Assembly: GCA_964592635.1 (NCBI GenBank)
Contig: CAZQFZ010000037.1
Location: 1-20,906, forward strand
Length of the DNA: 20,906 bases
Reading direction: 5' to 3'
Origin: VMCP01 sp964592635
GTDB taxonomy: Bacteria; Bacteroidota; Bacteroidia; NS11-12g; UBA955
The notes beneath the pieces were generated by a model, which was not told the origin of the DNA, made no database searches, and worked only from the letters and a program-made list of their open reading frames with translations. The position numbers and the translations under genes were made by a program. Positions 8,882 through 15,039 of the stretch are shown piece after piece; within the stretch, counting starts at the first letter, position 1; each line of letters starts with the position of its first letter.

Positions 8882-9507
8882 ATCATGCTTAATTTAATAC
8901 CTGCACCAATTTGAGTAAAATTACTTCCCTCATCAGTGTCCCAAACTTCTATCCCTCCAAGTGTTTGTCTGAAGTAAATATAAGGGTTCACTTTTCCTTC
9001 ATCTAAATCCCATCCCTTAAATACGATGTCACCGTAAACGGCTAGAGTGTTTAATTGAAACATGCGACTGTTTCGCACTATCATGTCGTTGGTGATTTGT
9101 GAACTGTAATTTCTCACCCAAATTGAGCCGCCAATCGATGCAGATTCTACAGCATCGGAAAGTGAATAGTTAGCAAAACTGTATCTCAAAGGTACATCGA
9201 TAATAGTGTAACCTAGTTCGATTGTGGATGTGATGTCTTCATTCGTATATTGACTTTTAAAATTGTTTTTGCCTATTAAAATGGAACCGGTAAACCCTTC
9301 ATAATCTCCGATGGTTAGTCCCACCCTAACATCGTTATTTGAAGTTGTTTTGTAATTGAGGCTGTTGTTAGAAAAGTTGAGATAGGAAAATTGTGGACCT
9401 GCAAGAAATTCAAATCCAATGCTAATGTCGCCGCTTTGCGCGGTAACGTTGGAAAATAGAATAAATGAAAGAATAAAAATGATTTTTGTGTAAAGTGATT
9501 TAAGCAT
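8872..9507 (-). CDS. Predicted outer-membrane beta-barrel-like protein
   Basis: This is a protein of 211 residues from the ATG at 9507. A TTG nine codons earlier (9534) is in frame but much less likely, because the signal peptide begins at the ATG (MLKSLYTKIIFILSFILFSN, cleavage near TAQ). The mature part alternates polar and aromatic/hydrophobic residues in short beta-strand-like stretches (GFEFLAGPQFSYLNF, VRVGLTIGDYEGFTGSILIG, NPYIYFRQTLGG). It ends GAGIKLSMIWD, which would suit a small outer-membrane barrel. I do not recognise a named family. It is the first gene of the overlapping three-gene set leading to the repeat protein, so a role in exporting, anchoring or assembling that protein is plausible but unproven. 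Confidence 0.7.
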   Translation of the reverse strand: MLKSLYTKIIFILSFILFSNVTAQSGDISIGFEFLAGPQFSYLNFSNNSLNYKTTSNNDVRVGLTIGDYEGFTGSILIGKNNFKSQYTNEDITSTIELGYTIIDVPLRYSFANYSLSDAVESASIGGSIWVRNYSSQITNDMIVRNSRMFQLNTLAVYGDIVFKGWDLDEGKVNPYIYFRQTLGGIEVWDTDEGSNFTQIGAGIKLSMIWD

Positions 9508-9813
9508 AGGAGACCTATAATTATGTTTCTGCAAAGAAAAACAACATTAAGTGAACCCTTTTTTTTACATATGTACTATTTTGTCATTTGAATTTAATTT
9601 TAGACAAACGATCTTCGCTTCCTTCATGGTTAATCGAAAAAGTATTTAATATTGATTCAATGTTAATTACTTATTATTCATGGTTATAGAATTCTATCTT
9701 TGTGTAGAATAGAAAAAAATGTATTCTAATTAATAGGTTTTGATTTATAAGTTTTGTTTGTGGTGTTGTTGTGTGGTGTTTTTAGCTTATCCACACGGTT
9801 TTGCAAAGTTTTT
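9508..9813. other. Intergenic region, no gene seen
   Basis: These 306 AT-rich bases lie between the TPM pair and the three-gene envelope operon. I see no coding sequence with family character and no clear terminator. A plus-strand TATCTTTG at 9695-9702 looks like a promoter element but faces no plus-strand gene. No exact minus-strand promoter motif was found for the operon start. Confidence 0.6.
9695..9702 (+). promoter_or_regulatory. Orphan TAnnTTTG motif on plus strand
   Basis: TATCTTTG matches the Bacteroidota -7 consensus exactly. It lies inside a small inverted repeat (ATTCTA at 9691-9696, TAGAAT at 9705-9710). No -33 TTG is at the proper distance and no plus-strand gene follows, so it may be chance or drive an antisense RNA. 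Confidence 0.2.
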
Positions 9814-10230
9814 TTAATAACTTCCTCCAGCGCCTCCGCCATCAAATCCACCACCACCGCCAAAGTCGCTATCAGAACTGTTTGATTGGCTAGATGTACT
9901 ACTTGATTTGGAAAAACGGGATTCAATTTCTGAGTGACTAAGATTATACACTTCGTTTAAGGATAATCCAGTCATGACTGCTACGTTGCGAAGCCCCACA
10001 ATTTTGTGGATTTTATCCCAGTTAGATTTACTAAAAGGTTGTGATTTTATAGATTCAATATCTTCTGTTGTTAAATTTTTCAGGAAGGTTAAGTGTTTTT
10101 TGAAAATGGGTTGTTTTACCAAGTTATGATCTAAACCGAGCATCAGCATTCGCGCTTTATTTCCATTTTGAATGCGTTCCAACCAAACTAAATGGATTAT
10201 CATTATACCAACCAATATGAAAATGATCAT
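9814..10230 (-). CDS. Small membrane protein with Ser/Gly-rich tail, TPM partner
   Basis: This is a 138-residue protein whose N-terminus is one hydrophobic helix (MIIFILVGIMIIHLVWL), followed by a soluble region (about 30-105). Its tail is a Ser run followed by SDFGGGGGFDGGGAGGSY. That tail is the hallmark end of YgcG-like TPM-domain proteins, where TPM domain, membrane helix and Gly-rich tail usually form one polypeptide. Here the ATG overlaps the TPM gene stop (ATGA), so the tail half is encoded as a separate, translationally coupled gene. Either this is a natural gene split, or the pair is one ancestral gene divided by mutation. Function is unknown; a membrane complex with the TPM protein is inferred. 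Confidence 0.75.
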   Translation of the reverse strand: MIIFILVGIMIIHLVWLERIQNGNKARMLMLGLDHNLVKQPIFKKHLTFLKNLTTEDIESIKSQPFSKSNWDKIHKIVGLRNVAVMTGLSLNEVYNLSHSEIESRFSKSSSTSSQSNSSDSDFGGGGGFDGGGAGGSY

Positions 10231-10934
10231 GATTTCGCGGATTTATAGGATTGATTGGTTGAATTTAGTTCTGCTTTTAACAATGATTGTTGCTTTAAAT
10301 TGGGTAAAATTCCCCAAATCCAAATTGAAATTATTACCAGGGTAATACCCAAAGTTAATAACCACGCAATCCAATTGGTTGGAATCATTATCCATTCAAT
10401 GTACCATGGTTCTGCTACAGCAGTGTACTTGAAATCATTTTGGACAGTTAGCTGAATTGATTTGATAATGGATTGGCATCCCCCGAAATAATCATTCTCC
10501 TTTAAAAAAGGCACCAATTCATTTCTGGCCATTTCGCCAATTAAACCATCGGGAAGTTTGCCTTGTAAACCCTGTGCCACAAGAATATGATATTTACGCT
10601 CCGTTGTAGCTATATATATCAAAAGCCCAGTGTTTTCTCCTTTTTTTCCGACGCCCCAACCCCGCGCGAGTTCCAATGCCCTGTCGTACTTATCCTTGCC
10701 GTTTAAACTGTTCTCAATTGCAATCCCTATTTGTATTCCGGTTTTTTTATAAAATAATTGGAGTGAATCTTCCAATTGTCGTTCCTCTTTAGTTGTGAAA
10801 ACTTCTGCGAAATCATTAACAAAACCGTTGGACTTGGGTAAGTTGTTGCTTACAGCAGGTAATTTGGATATCCACAGAATAAGTAAATATGTTAGAATTT
10901 GAATAGTTGCTCTAGTATTTATTCTGTGAGGCAT
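10227..10934 (-). CDS. TPM domain protein (YgcG-like)
   Basis: This is a 235-residue membrane-anchored protein. A hydrophobic leader covers about residues 8-24. The TPM domain follows (about 37-165): GFVNDFAEVFTTKEE, then ALELARGWGVGKK, NTGLLIYIAT and an RKYHILVAQGLQGKLPD stretch. A second membrane helix spans 189-210, with a short cytoplasmic tail after it. TPM domains are found in plant thylakoid and bacterial envelope proteins; acid phosphatase activity and a photosystem II repair role are described for the plant form, while the bacterial role is unclear. The gene is coupled by a 4-base overlap to the next gene, which carries the Gly-rich tail normally fused to this domain. Confidence 0.85.
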   Translation of the reverse strand: MPHRINTRATIQILTYLLILWISKLPAVSNNLPKSNGFVNDFAEVFTTKEERQLEDSLQLFYKKTGIQIGIAIENSLNGKDKYDRALELARGWGVGKKGENTGLLIYIATTERKYHILVAQGLQGKLPDGLIGEMARNELVPFLKENDYFGGCQSIIKSIQLTVQNDFKYTAVAEPWYIEWIMIPTNWIAWLLTLGITLVIISIWIWGILPNLKQQSLLKAELNSTNQSYKSAKS

Positions 10935-11008
10935 GTTTGCAATTATACCAAGAATTTTTAATTTTTGGTATGTATTTTATTAATTTTATTAAAGCGGATG
11001 AAAGTAAT

Positions 11009-11650
11009 TTACTTCGAATATCGATAATGACCAATAATTGGGAAACTAAACAGGCAATCCTCCAGTACTTGACCTGCCCCAATATTATGAATAATCATAT
11101 AGCGCTCGCCATCGAACGACAGAGAATTGCTCACCAGGCCAATATGCGTTGCACCGCCCGTAAACTTCCAGCACACAATGTCGCCCGGTTTGTAGAGTTG
11201 GGTTTCGGGGGATGTTTTGAGTGTGGTTCCAAAACGACTGAAAAATGTCATGAGGTTGGGTACACGACGATGATCAATGTTTTTATCGGGCTGTTTTTGT
11301 CCCCAGTTTTTGGGATACAATTGGAAGTTTTTAATCATATCTTGATGAACTTCTTTTTGCAAATCAATGCCTAGCTTTCGGTAAGCTCGAATGACCACAT
11401 CGGTACAAACTCCTTTGTCTTTGGGGACGTCGCCATTGGGGTAGGGGATGACTGTGTAACTAGGATCGTAGGTATCGTTTTGGAGGGTGAGGGTATAGGC
11501 GGAATCGGCCAATCGAAGAAAGAACGAGTTGTGCTGGGCGCTGGTGTTTTGGGGATTCTGAATAAGATTTTGACTGGGATTCTGAATAGTGAACCCAAAC
11601 TCAATTGCAGTGGCAACTAAGCAAGAAATCAGAACAACTTTCCGCATCAT
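11009..11650 (-). CDS. DUF1287 family secreted protein (possible NlpC/P60-like amidase)
   Basis: This 213-residue protein has a signal-like N-terminus (1-20) and a full DUF1287 region. YPNGDVPKDKGVCTDVVIRA contains Cys82, then come YPKNWG and PDKNIDHRRVPNL, KPGDIVCW and THIGLVS with His169. The spaced Cys and His, with the GDIV and HIGLV strands, are reminiscent of papain-like NlpC/P60 peptidases. A cell-wall or peptide amidase activity is therefore plausible but not shown. Residues 23-35 contain a short duplication (IQNPSQNL, IQNPQN) that is also visible as a 13-base DNA repeat near 11530-11590. An ATG two codons in (11647) is an alternative start. It sits upstream of the TPM pair with 74 bp between. 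Confidence 0.85.
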   Translation of the reverse strand: MMRKVVLISCLVATAIEFGFTIQNPSQNLIQNPQNTSAQHNSFFLRLADSAYTLTLQNDTYDPSYTVIPYPNGDVPKDKGVCTDVVIRAYRKLGIDLQKEVHQDMIKNFQLYPKNWGQKQPDKNIDHRRVPNLMTFFSRFGTTLKTSPETQLYKPGDIVCWKFTGGATHIGLVSNSLSFDGERYMIIHNIGAGQVLEDCLFSFPIIGHYRYSK

Positions 11651-11836
11651 TTAAAAAGCAAGATACGGAAAGTTGATGGGAAATGGTGGGATGTGTGGTT
11701 AATTGGTGGTGATTCGAAGAATATGGTTGGTGTTGATAGTGAAAATCATACCCGTTGAATCTTTGAATTCGAAGAGATACAGTTGTTAAGATCCCTATTG
11801 AAGAATTAATTAGGCAAATGGTGTTTTATAAATAGC

Positions 11837-11875
11837 AATTATCAAAACTTGCAAATTTTGCAAGTTTTGATAATT
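11837..11875. repeat. Perfect 19-bp-arm palindrome before ATPase 1
   Basis: The left arm is AATTATCAAAACTTGCAAA (11837-11855). A single central T is followed by the exact reverse complement (11857-11875). It covers the -33 region of the promoter for the ATPase gene 19 bp downstream, which is where an operator would lie. A shorter copy with the same outer 15 bases lies after the gene at 13141-13177. Confidence 0.92.
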
Positions 11876-11881
11876 TATCTG

Positions 11882-11889
11882 TACATTTG
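11882..11889 (+). promoter_or_regulatory. Promoter of ATPase 1 (TACATTTG, -33 TTTG)
   Basis: TACATTTG matches the Bacteroidota -7 consensus. A TTTG at 11857-11860, inside the palindrome, sits 21 bases upstream, which is close to the expected spacing. Transcription should begin within a few bases of the GTG at 11894, so the message may be nearly leaderless. Protein bound to the palindrome would block the -33 element. Confidence 0.6.
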
Positions 11890-11893
11890 ATTT

Positions 11894-13120
11894 GTGAATT
11901 ATGTAAATAGATCTTTTTATCTGGATAAACTTGAAGCTTATCGTAACCAAGATTTGATCAAAGTGGTTACTGGATTAAGACGTTCGGGTAAGTCTACTTT
12001 ACTACAAATGTATAGAGATCAATTACTCCATTCAGGAGTTGAATCTACACAGATTCAGTTTTATAATTTTGAATTACCTGAAAATTATATAAATAAGAAT
12101 TCGGATACGCTTTATTTTGAAATTAAGAATAAACTCCAAATTGGGATTCCTAATTATGTGTTTTTAGATGAAGTACAGAATATTCTGCATTTTGAGAAAT
12201 TAATTGATGGTCTGTTTGCATCGGAGCAAGTCGATGTATACGTTACAGGATCAAACGCTTTTTTACTTAGTAGTGAGTTGGCAACACTTTTAAGTGGACG
12301 ATATATTGAAATTTCTATATTACCCTTTTCTTTTTACGAATATTTAGTTTCCCGTAGTGTTGATGTTTCCAATAATTATTTGAATTATGAAGCATTTTTC
12401 TTTGAATACGTAAATGAAACATCCCTGCCCAAGGGAATTGAATTGAGGGAATTGGGGTACGATAAAATTTATGAATATCTGGATGCAATCATTACTACGA
12501 TAATTGAAAAAGACATTTCACAAAGATTTAAGATCAATGAGAAACGAGCGTTTTTGAATGTACTGAAGTTTGTTGCAACTAATATTGGAAATTTACTTTC
12601 TCCTAGTAGTATTTCAAAATCTTTGAAGCAGGATGGACAAAATATCCACCATTTAACCGTAGAAAAATATCTAGAACATCTGGTTTCCAGTTTCGTTTTT
12701 TATCCTGTAAATCGATTCGACCTAAAAGGGAAAAAACAGCTAGCTACCCAAGAGAAGTATTATTTAGTTGATTTGGGTATTATGAATGTATTATCTGGTA
12801 GGGAACGTACTTCCGACAGAGGACATATATTAGAAAATGTAGTGTATTTAGAACTGCTCCGTAGAGGGTATAAAGTTTGGGTCGGGGCTAATCGCAACAG
12901 TGAAGTTGATTTTGTTTGTAAATCAAATACAGGAAATATTGAATATTATCAAGTTGCATGGGAGTTAGGTGCTCCGGAAATGGTTGAACGAGAGTTTGGA
13001 GCGTTGGAAAAAGTTAATGATAACTATCCTAAATACATTTTAACAAGCGATTCATTTACATTAAGTCGCAATGGAATTATTCATCTTAATGTATTTAATT
13101 GGCTATTGATGAATCGGTAA
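11894..13120 (+). CDS. AAA family ATPase with DUF4143 C-terminal domain (ATPase 1)
   Basis: This is a P-loop ATPase of the COG1373 type, 408 residues. Walker A is GLRRSGKST (27-35) and Walker B is YVFLDE (88-93), followed by the family motif TGSNAFLLSSELATLLSGRY (118-137). Residues about 228-275 look like a winged helix (SPSSISKSLKQ, HHLTVEKYLEHL). The C-terminal PD-(D/E)XK-like DUF4143 region has Glu314, EVDF at 337-340 and then YYQVAWEL. In that last strand the usual E-x-K is replaced by Q353-V-A, so nuclease activity is doubtful. GTG at 11894 is the only reasonable start. Genes of this family are often multicopy and their role is unsettled. The palindromes on both sides (11837-11875, 13143-13177) suggest self-control or mobility. 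Confidence 0.92.
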   Translation: MNYVNRSFYLDKLEAYRNQDLIKVVTGLRRSGKSTLLQMYRDQLLHSGVESTQIQFYNFELPENYINKNSDTLYFEIKNKLQIGIPNYVFLDEVQNILHFEKLIDGLFASEQVDVYVTGSNAFLLSSELATLLSGRYIEISILPFSFYEYLVSRSVDVSNNYLNYEAFFFEYVNETSLPKGIELRELGYDKIYEYLDAIITTIIEKDISQRFKINEKRAFLNVLKFVATNIGNLLSPSSISKSLKQDGQNIHHLTVEKYLEHLVSSFVFYPVNRFDLKGKKQLATQEKYYLVDLGIMNVLSGRERTSDRGHILENVVYLELLRRGYKVWVGANRNSEVDFVCKSNTGNIEYYQVAWELGAPEMVEREFGALEKVNDNYPKYILTSDSFTLSRNGIIHLNVFNWLLMNR

Positions 13121-13140
13121 TCTGAGACTTTTATTTGTTT

Positions 13141-13177
13141 AATTATCAAAACTTGTAAAAAATGCAAGTTTTGATAA
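13141..13177. repeat. Second copy of the ATPase 1 palindrome
   Basis: The arms are TTATCAAAACTTG (13143-13155) and CAAGTTTTGATAA (13165-13177), with a 9-base AT-rich centre. The first 15 bases (AATTATCAAAACTTG from 13141) are identical to those of the upstream copy at 11837. It begins 21 bp after the ATPase stop codon. Confidence 0.9.
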
Positions 13178-13179
13178 CA

Positions 13180-13217
13180 AGTATCGAACAAGTACCGAAG
13201 TAGTACCGTAGTACTTC
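13180..13217. repeat. 11-bp tandem repeats overlapping a 21-bp palindrome
   Basis: Three 11-bp units (AGTATCGAACA, AGTACCGAAGT, AGTACCGTAGT) run from 13180 to 13212. Bases 13197-13217 also form a palindrome, GAAGTAGTAC, one central C, then GTAGTACTTC, with one mismatched pair. The 9-mer AAGTAGTAC recurs in the repeat before ATPase 2 at 17483-17491. Confidence 0.7.
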
Positions 13218-13270
13218 TGTAGAAAGAATTATACATGGATTAATGAGCCATTTATTTCGCTTAACATCTT

Positions 13271-13326
13271 AAAAATGTAAATTATAACACTTTTTGCATC
13301 CTAAAAGTGTAAATGAATACACTTTT
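13271..13326. repeat. Four alternating half-sites at exact 16-bp spacing
   Basis: AAAAATGT (13271), ACACTTTT (13287), AAAAGTGT (13303) and ACACTTTT (13319) start exactly 16 bases apart in alternating orientation. Each 8-base half-site is therefore separated by 8 bases from an inverted partner. The first copy has one mismatch. This looks like a multimeric protein-binding site. Confidence 0.8.
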
Positions 13327-13482
13327 GGTGAGTTAAGTTGAATTTATCTATTAAACAATAAAGGCCAGTTTTTAGAAACTCATTGGATACTGCCCAGAAC
13401 TTTCTGAACAATTTTTTTAAAAAAGAATCAAAAGGGTAGCAGTGCGACTAAGTAATTGAACCAGATGTTTCAACACAATTCT

Positions 13483-13860
13483 TTATACGAGCCGCACTTT
13501 CAATTCTCCCGTCATCCGTTGTGTTAGCATGGTTACGATTCTTCGGGAAAGCTCATTTTTGTTTTGAGTGTAAAACGTTAATTCATCCACAGTCATCAAT
13601 CCCAAAACCATCCCAATAAGCACATTGCGCGTGATGATGTCCTTTTGAAAACGTAATTTAATCAGGTTTTCTTGGTCTTTCTTTGATTTGGTGACTTCCA
13701 GTTCCGCAATTTGAGATTCGAAATAAAGTAGAATAGCATCGTGTTGATATTTTAAAATCGGACGAAGGCAATTGTTCTGAAATTGCTCAATTTCGAGGGA
13801 GTTTCGCTCGGTATCTAAGGGGATTTCGCTTCGTAGCGCGTGTAATTGTTCAGATCGCAT
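13483..13860 (-). CDS. Conserved-looking hypothetical protein, helical
   Basis: This is a 125-residue cytoplasmic protein with no signal peptide or membrane segment. It is mostly helix-forming and charged. The motif NNCLRPILKYQHDAILLYFE (30-49) and the end ELSRRIVTMLTQRM resemble a small hypothetical family I have seen in Flavobacteria, but I cannot assign a function. It starts with ATG at 13860, divergent from the deacetylase-family gene across 142 bp. A short palindrome, TTGTAA/TTACAA, lies in that gap just before the start. Confidence 0.65.
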   Translation of the reverse strand: MRSEQLHALRSEIPLDTERNSLEIEQFQNNCLRPILKYQHDAILLYFESQIAELEVTKSKKDQENLIKLRFQKDIITRNVLIGMVLGLMTVDELTFYTQNKNELSRRIVTMLTQRMTGELKVRLV

Positions 13861-14002
13861 GATAAATTGTAAAATTACAAAACTTTAGCACAGTAAAAGA
13901 GTTATATTTTGGACTAATTTAGTTTACTAAATTCAGCACTGTTCCTATGAAACCCGTTTTATTTCTCAGGTCCTTGATTGATTTCCTTGATATTTGATTT
14001 CC

Positions 14003-14811
14003 ATGATTAAAATTGCTTTCGATCCCATTTATGCGCACCCATTGCCGGAAAATCACCGTTTCCCGATGCAGAAATACGAGCTCATTCCGGAACAACTCAT
14101 GTATGAAGGAACGTTTGCTCAGGAGAATTTCTTCTCTCCCCAACCTTGTTTTCAAGAGATAATCCTGAATACCCACGATGCTGCGTATTACGAAAAGTTG
14201 ATTCTACAGCAGCTCAGCTACAAGGAGCAGCGAGCCATCGGCTTCCCCCAGTCCCCCGAACTCATCCAACGAGAATTAATTATTACCCAAGGTACCCTAG
14301 ATGCCTGCTCTTTTGCTTTAGAAACGGGTGTTTCGCTGAATGTTGCAGGTGGGACACATCATGCATTTGCCGATCGGGGAGAAGGATTTTGCTTACTCAA
14401 TGACATGGCAACAGCTGCCAATTGGTTGATTAGGAATAAAGTAGTTCGAAAAATTCTCATCATCGATCTGGATGTGCATCAGGGTAATGGTACTGCAAAA
14501 ATTATGGAAAAAGAACCGCGAGTTTTTACGTTTAGTATGCACGGAGCATCAAATTATCCGTCGCGCAAGGAAAATTCGGATTTAGATATCGGGCTCAGGG
14601 ATGGAATTTTGGGACCTGAATATTTGTCTATTCTTGCTGATACGTTACCTGGATTGATTCGTCAGGAAAAGCCGGATTTCGCCTTTTATTTGGCGGGAGT
14701 GGATATTTTAGAAACGGACAAATTGGGCAAGTTGGGTGTGAGTTTGGAAGATTGTAAACGTCGCGATGAATATGTTTTCACCCAACTCAAGAAGTACGGT
14801 ATTCCAGTTGT
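14003..14811 (+). CDS. Histone deacetylase family protein (AcuC/acetoin-utilisation-like), C-terminus in gap
   Basis: This is a zinc-dependent amidohydrolase of the HDAC superfamily, probably acting on acetylated small molecules (polyamines) or acetyl-lysine. The first 269 residues are present. GGTHHAF (116-122) includes the paired catalytic His119/His120. DLDVHQGNGT (155-164) supplies zinc ligands Asp157 and His159, and AGVDIL supplies Asp234. The family's usual length is about 300, and the GGGY loop with the catalytic Tyr should fall in the 100-N gap that starts at 14812. The ATG at 14003 (MIKIAFDPIYAHPL) is preferred to an in-frame TTG three codons earlier. Reading on through the N run gives an unrelated-looking tail that should not be trusted. 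Confidence 0.9.
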
Positions 14812-14911
14812 NNNNNNNNNNNNNNNNNNNNNNNNNNNNNNNNNNNNNNNNNNNNNNNNNNNNNNNNNNNNNNNNNNNNNNNNNNNNNNNNNNNNNNNNN
14901 NNNNNNNNNNN
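14812..14911. other. Assembly gap (100 N)
   Basis: This is a run of exactly 100 N, so its true size is unknown. It should hold the last 30 or so residues of the deacetylase-family protein and perhaps the start of another gene whose end may lie at 15050. Confidence 0.97.
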
Positions 14912-14954
14912 ATTGTCGGAATTTATATGAATTCCGTCAATTTGGAGTCACCTG

Positions 14955-14991
14955 AAAAAAGTAAGGCCCCCTGCTCAATGGCAGAAGGCCT
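14955..14991 (-). terminator. Putative terminator of isocitrate dehydrogenase
   Basis: On the minus strand a hairpin (AGGCC, internal loop, CTGC, 6-base loop, GCAG, internal loop, GGCCT) is followed by TTAC and six T. It lies about 50-85 bases past the isocitrate dehydrogenase stop. The internal loop makes it imperfect. Confidence 0.45.
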
Positions 14992-15039
14992 ATTCAGATG
15001 CCCATTTTGAAGTGGTGCATCCGCTTAATTATCTAGATT

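Larger units (their letters stand above)
13121..13482. other. Gene-free region rich in palindromes
   Basis: These 362 bases carry three separate palindromic elements in the first 206 bases (13143-13177, 13197-13217, 13271-13326), listed separately. The remainder (about 13330-13482) has no recognisable gene. A 40-codon minus-strand open stretch there has no family character. Confidence 0.7.

Noticed and set aside
9726..9926. 66-codon minus-strand frame at the end of the TPM partner gene
   Set aside because: It overlaps the Ser/Gly-rich tail in another frame and has only repetitive composition.
10937..11374. 145-codon plus-strand frame
   Set aside because: It runs antisense to the DUF1287 gene, which carries clear family motifs.
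11700..11800. Short minus-strand stretch reading like a protein end (QLYLFEFKDSTG...)
   Set aside because: Only 28 codons with stops on both sides and no start; too short to separate from chance.
13330..13450. 40-codon minus-strand open stretch after the palindrome cluster
   Set aside because: It has no start codon, no family motif and ends inside the half-site array.
14812..15010. Deacetylase frame continued through the N run to 15010
   Set aside because: It is open only because unknown bases are read as X. The tail lacks the GGGY and terminal helix expected of the family.
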